Shown in pieces: positions 5,251 to 7,560 of a stretch of 7,560 nucleotides of DNA. A program made the position numbers and the translations under genes. The notes below the pieces were generated by a model. That model saw only the letters and a program-made list of their open reading frames with translations, did no database searches and was not told where the DNA came from. Location: positions 1-7,560 of the forward strand of contig JAEXAZ010000168.1 in NCBI GenBank assembly GCA_023394255.1. Reading direction: 5' to 3'. Within the stretch, counting starts at the first letter, position 1. Every line of letters begins with the position of its first letter. The DNA comes from Bacillota bacterium (GTDB taxonomy: Bacteria; Bacillota; Clostridia; Oscillospirales; Ruminococcaceae).

Positions 5251-6069
5251 TTACAGGGCAGCCTTATAGAGCTGCCCTTTTTTATATCCGGTCTGGCGGG
5301 CGACATCCCTTGCGGCGTCCGACAGGGACATGCCCCCCCGCGCCAGCGATTTTACCATTTCCACCGCTTCCTCAAGCGACGGCGGCGTTTCCTGCGACGG
5401 GGCGGCGCCTTCTATCACCAGTACGAACTCCCCCTTGGGAGGGTTCTGTGTATACCACCCCACCGCTTCTGAAAGCGTGGTGCGGCGCACCTCTTCATGA
5501 ATCTTGGTCAGCTCCCGCGCAAGGGAGATCCGCCGGTCTCCGAATACGGCCAGCAGATCCCGCAGCGTGGAAAGCAGCTTATGGGGCGCCTCATAAAAGA
5601 TCAGGGTGCGGGTATCATTTTTCACCTGTTCCAGATGTTCGAAGCGGCTGTTCCGCTTGACGCTCAGAAACCCCTCAAACGCAAACCGGCTTGTGGAAAG
5701 CCCGGAAACCGCCAGCGCGGAGATTGCCGCGCTCGGCCCCGGCACGACCTCCACCGCGACGCCGCGTTCGGCGCAGAGCCGCACAAGATCCTCCCCCGGG
5801 TCGGAAATGCAGGGCATCCCCGCGTCGGTGATCACCGCGCAGGTTTCCCCCGCTTCCATGCGCGCCGCAATCTGTTCCCCGCGCTCGCGCAGGTTATGCT
5901 CATAATAGCTGACCAGCGGCTTTTTGATTCCGAAATGGTTGAGCAGCTTGAGCGATACACGCGTATCCTCCGCGGCGATGAAATCGCAGTCCTCCAGCGC
6001 GCGCACCGCGCGCGGCGACAGATCCCCGAGATTCCCGATCGGCGTGCCGACGACAACTAATTTTCCCAT
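5251..6069 (-). CDS. rsmI: 16S rRNA (cytidine1402-2'-O)-methyltransferase RsmI
   Basis: A 272-residue SAM-dependent methyltransferase of the tetrapyrrole-methylase-like fold. It 2'-O-methylates C1402 in the decoding centre of 16S rRNA. Family landmarks are all visible: VVGTPIGNLGDLSPRAV near the N-terminus, AAEDTRVSLKLL (33-44), SYYEHNLRER, VITDAGMPCISDPGEDLV, VVPGPSAAISALAVSGL, FEGFLSVK, IFYEAPHKLLSTL and LARELTKIHEE. The usual GFLP is GFLS here. The C-terminus ends in YKKGQLYKAAL, normal for the family. ATG follows GAGGAG, which overlaps the stop of trmN6 (TGAGGAG), with only 10 bases between genes, so the two are coupled. The 3' end overlaps the terminator of the opposing operon. Confidence 0.97.
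   Translation of the reverse strand: MGKLVVVGTPIGNLGDLSPRAVRALEDCDFIAAEDTRVSLKLLNHFGIKKPLVSYYEHNLRERGEQIAARMEAGETCAVITDAGMPCISDPGEDLVRLCAERGVAVEVVPGPSAAISALAVSGLSTSRFAFEGFLSVKRNSRFEHLEQVKNDTRTLIFYEAPHKLLSTLRDLLAVFGDRRISLARELTKIHEEVRRTTLSEAVGWYTQNPPKGEFVLVIEGAAPSQETPPSLEEAVEMVKSLARGGMSLSDAARDVARQTGYKKGQLYKAAL
5255..5283 (+). terminator. Terminator of the three-gene operon, inside the rsmI 3' end
   Basis: AGGGCAGC (5255-5262) pairs with GCTGCCCT (5271-5278) around an 8-base loop, followed by a run of T to 5283. It faces the plus strand, 30 bases after the stop of the third operon gene. The whole element lies within the last ten codons (263-272) of the convergent rsmI gene. Confidence 0.85.
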
Positions 6070-6079
6070 GGCGTTCTCC

Positions 6080-6814
6080 TCACAGATTGTGTTCTTTCTG
6101 GTAAATCCGCAGCAGTTCCGGCGAAAATCCGCCTTCCCCCTCGATGATCAGCGGCGCGTCCACCTGTAAAAAAGGCTTGCCTCCGCGTCTGGCCTCCAGC
6201 AGAAACAGCCAGGGCGGCGTGTCCGGTTTCTGCTGAACAAACCGGAGCCGTTTGGGTTCCAGCTTCTCATGCCTCATTGCGGCAATCACATCCGCCAGCC
6301 GTTCGGGACGCTGGCAGATACAGAGCTTCCCCCCGAATTTCAGCAGGTAACGGGCGGCGGCGCAGACATCTTCAATGGAACACATGGTTTCATGGCGCGC
6401 GATCCGGTCCGCGGCGGTCCCGCTCATGATGCCGGTACCCGTCGTTTTATAAGGCGGGTTGCAGGTTACCACATCCGCAGACCCGGCGGGCAGCCGGCCG
6501 CGCAGTTCCCGCAGGTCGGCATGGACAGGCACCAGCCGTCCCGCGGGAATCCCGCCTTCCCGAAGCGTAATGGCAAGCTGGTCTGCCGCTTTCTGCTGAA
6601 GCTCCACCGCATAGGCAATCTTCGGCGAGGTTTCCTCCCTGCGGAACCACAGCACGGGGATAATCCCGCAGCCTGTTCCAAGGTCGCAGGCAATATCCCG
6701 CCTGCGGGGCGCGGCAAAATCGGAGAGCAGAAACGCGTCGGTTCCGAATTTGTGTTCGGGCGTCACGCAGATTTTCAGCCGCTCGCCCAGCGGCTCAAAC
6801 GTATACGCAAACAT
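6080..6814 (-). CDS. trmN6: tRNA1(Val) adenine-37 N6-methyltransferase (YabB/YfiC type)
   Basis: A 244-residue Rossmann-fold methyltransferase, close to the usual length of YfiC and YabB. It carries the SAM-binding motif CDLGTGCGIIPVL and the catalytic motif NPPY in VTCNPPYKTTGTG, typical of adenine-N6 methyltransferases. The N-terminal FGTDAFLLSDFA also fits the family. The best start is ATG at 6814, 7 bases after AAAAGGAG; a TTG 7 codons upstream (6835) lacks a good site. YfiC of E. coli modifies A37 of tRNA1(Val); whether the Firmicute protein has the same substrate is an assumption from homology. It is followed by rsmI in the order known from Bacillus (yabB ... yabC), without the yazA homologue between. 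Confidence 0.92.
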   Translation of the reverse strand: MFAYTFEPLGERLKICVTPEHKFGTDAFLLSDFAAPRRRDIACDLGTGCGIIPVLWFRREETSPKIAYAVELQQKAADQLAITLREGGIPAGRLVPVHADLRELRGRLPAGSADVVTCNPPYKTTGTGIMSGTAADRIARHETMCSIEDVCAAARYLLKFGGKLCICQRPERLADVIAAMRHEKLEPKRLRFVQQKPDTPPWLFLLEARRGGKPFLQVDAPLIIEGEGGFSPELLRIYQKEHNL

Positions 6815-6859
6815 GCGGGCGCTCCTTTTCGTCAAAATTTGTACGGTGTCCCCGCCGGA

Positions 6860-6895
6860 TACAAAGAGAAAGCCCCCGCTGCACAGCGAAGGCTT
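6860..6895 (-). terminator. Imperfect hairpin after the ferredoxin gene
   Basis: On the minus strand, AAGCC and GGCTT form an outer stem and CGCT and AGCG an inner stem (bases 6895 to 6870) with a small internal loop, followed by TTTCTCTTTG. It probably attenuates or ends ferredoxin transcripts before trmN6. In the plus direction the hairpin is followed by CAGGTTTTTT, so it could also act there. No strong separate promoter for trmN6 is evident, so some read-through is expected. Confidence 0.5.
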
Positions 6896-6921
6896 CAGGT
6901 TTTTTCCATTCGGTCAGAAAC

Positions 6922-7092
6922 TTATTCCGGCTTTATGGTCTCAACGGGGCAATCGGCAGCGCAGGCGCCGCAATCGATGCAAACCGCGGGATCGATTTCA
7001 TATTTGTCGTCGCCTTCAGAAATGGCGCCGACCGGACAGGTATCCTTGCAGTTTCCGCAAGAGATGCAGTCGTCATGAATAACATATGCCAT
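6922..7092 (-). CDS. 2[4Fe-4S] ferredoxin
   Basis: A 56-residue electron-transfer protein of clostridial type, cytosolic. Two CxxCxxCxxxCP clusters are complete: Cys9, 12, 15, 19 with Pro20, and Cys38, 41, 44, 48 with Pro49, each ligating a [4Fe-4S] centre (Cys19 and Cys48 are the remote ligands for the opposite cluster, as in this family). Acidic residues fill the rest (GDDKYEIDP). ATG follows GGAGGTG by 6 bases and starts directly at the fold; the longer open frame upstream is unlike a ferredoxin. It has its own sigma-A promoter and sits between ricT and trmN6. Its partner enzyme is not identifiable from the window. Confidence 0.97.
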   Translation of the reverse strand: MAYVIHDDCISCGNCKDTCPVGAISEGDDKYEIDPAVCIDCGACAADCPVETIKPE

Positions 7093-7107
7093 AGGGAACA
7101 CCTCCGT

Positions 7108-7136
7108 ATTATATGTATTTACCCGGCCGTTATCAA
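7108..7136 (-). promoter_or_regulatory. Strong sigma-A promoter of the ferredoxin gene
   Basis: On the minus strand TTGATA (7136 to 7131) and TATAAT (7113 to 7108) are separated by exactly 17 bases. The -10 ends only 2 bases before GGAGGTG (7105 to 7099). A normal start 6-8 bases downstream of the -10 would fall within this ribosome-binding site and leave a leader of about 10 bases. Confidence 0.7.
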
Positions 7137-7142
7137 TCGGCC
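7125..7142. repeat. Inverted repeat centred on the -35 box
   Basis: GGCCG (7125-7129) and CGGCC (7138-7142) flank 8 bases that contain the -35 hexamer of the ferredoxin promoter. It could be an operator half-site pair, or chance in a GC-rich patch. Confidence 0.4.
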
Positions 7143-7147
7143 AGGCT

Positions 7148-7180
7148 ATATCATATGCAGTCAGCTGCATATCATATGCA
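7148..7180. repeat. Direct and inverted repeats upstream of the ferredoxin promoter
   Basis: ATATCATATGCA occurs at 7148-7159 and 7169-7180, two exact 12-base copies with a 21-base period (two helical turns). Within the block, ATATGCAG (7153-7160) and CTGCATAT (7165-7172) form an inverted repeat. Each copy carries a CATATG palindrome. The block lies 12-44 bases upstream of the -35 box, where an activator or repressor could bind. Confidence 0.7.
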
Positions 7181-7207
7181 AAGAGAAAAAAGCAGCACAA
7201 AACAGGG

Positions 7208-7243
7208 TATGGTATCATAATCGCTTGCGGTTATGATACCATA
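7208..7243. repeat. 17-bp-arm inverted repeat between ricT and the ferredoxin gene
   Basis: The left arm at 7208-7224 and the right arm at 7227-7243 are inverted copies with one mismatch (TATGGTATCATAA core) and a 2-base centre. On the minus strand it is followed by CCCTGTTTTG, a poor T tract, so it could be a terminator for ricT; the AT-rich symmetric arms also suit an operator. Confidence 0.75.
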
Positions 7244-7293
7244 AGTGACAAAAAAATACAAGCTAAATTTGCTTTGCCGGCGCCTGTCCCGCG

Positions 7294-7560
7294 CTATTCG
7301 TTTTCCATATCCGTCCCGGCCGGTTCTTCATAATTTTGGTTTTCACGCAGAACCCTGACTTCCGACTTATTATAATACTTTGCGGCCGCCTGGTCTTTCT
7401 CGGGAGCCACTTTGAGCATCCCCGTAAGAAGGTTGACTTCAACTACCGTTCCCCTGCCGTCTTTGGTGCGCACAAACGAGCCCTGCCTCGGGGTCGTACG
7501 GAGCAAATCCTCATAGGCTTCCTGCTCATATTTGAGGCAGCACATCAGTCTGCCGCAGGT
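7294..7560 (-). CDS. ricT: PSP1-domain protein RicT (YaaT), C-terminal part
   Basis: Eighty-eight C-terminal residues are visible; the N-terminal part lies beyond the window edge. The stretch begins at TCGRLMCCLKYEQEAYEDLL, a hallmark of the PSP1/YaaT family, and includes the paired cysteines that in B. subtilis RicT help bind [4Fe-4S] clusters with RicA and RicF. Then come PRQGSFVRTKDGRGTVVEVNLLTGMLKV patterns typical of the small beta domain that follows, and an acidic tail. In Bacillus the RicAFT complex assists RNase Y in mRNA processing and affects sporulation, competence and biofilm formation. The gene lies upstream of trmN6 and rsmI, as in Bacillus, but with a ferredoxin gene between. 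The stop is TAG at 7294-7296. Confidence 0.93.
   Translation of the reverse strand, partial: TCGRLMCCLKYEQEAYEDLLRTTPRQGSFVRTKDGRGTVVEVNLLTGMLKVAPEKDQAAAKYYNKSEVRVLRENQNYEEPAGTDMENE

Noticed and set aside
6815..6835. Upstream TTG start for trmN6
   Set aside because: The AAAAGGAG site is correctly placed for ATG at 6814 and would lie inside the coding region if the TTG were used.
6269..7078. Plus-strand open frame opposite trmN6 and the ferredoxin gene
   Set aside because: Both genes on the other strand have unmistakable motifs; this frame has none.

Overview
This window looks like a chromosomal segment of a Gram-positive, low-redox Firmicute, most likely a spore-forming Clostridia of the Oscillospiraceae/Ruminococcaceae type. 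The evidence is a YkpA-like ABC-F protein, paired TrkA-type RCK proteins, a ricT–trmN6–rsmI order related to the Bacillus yaaT–yabB–yabC neighbourhood, a clostridial 2[4Fe-4S] ferredoxin, strong GGAGG ribosome-binding sites, and a promoter that fits the sporulation sigma-E consensus. The genus is an inference. I see no mobile element, CRISPR array, tRNA or rRNA.

Layout. Positions 1-107 hold the 3' end of an unrecognised plus-strand gene, closed by a 13-bp hairpin terminator (152-183) that lies just beyond the stop of the convergent ABC-F gene (186-1787, minus). Between 1788 and 1974, two divergent housekeeping-type promoters serve the ABC-F gene and a two-gene plus-strand operon of TrkA-like K+ channel regulators (1975-2604 and 2624-3301), which ends at a perfect 14-bp hairpin terminator. 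A minus-strand MJ0936/YfcE-type phosphodiesterase follows (3435-3920).

Divergent from it is a compact three-gene plus-strand operon of unrecognised small proteins (4032-4286, 4311-4835, 4832-5224). It is preceded by GAATATC-N14-CATACAAT, a near-exact match to the sigma-E mother-cell promoter consensus, and this is the most interesting part of the window. Its terminator lies inside the last ten codons of the convergent rsmI gene.

The right third is a minus-strand cluster for RNA modification and RNA processing: ricT (partial, cut by the window end), a small ferredoxin, trmN6 and rsmI. A 201-bp spacer between ricT and the ferredoxin gene contains a near-consensus sigma-A promoter that almost touches the ribosome-binding site, a 21-bp-period direct repeat, and a 17-bp-arm dyad. 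The ferredoxin may serve as an electron carrier in the cell at large; its link to the Fe-S-binding RicT complex is only suggested by position.
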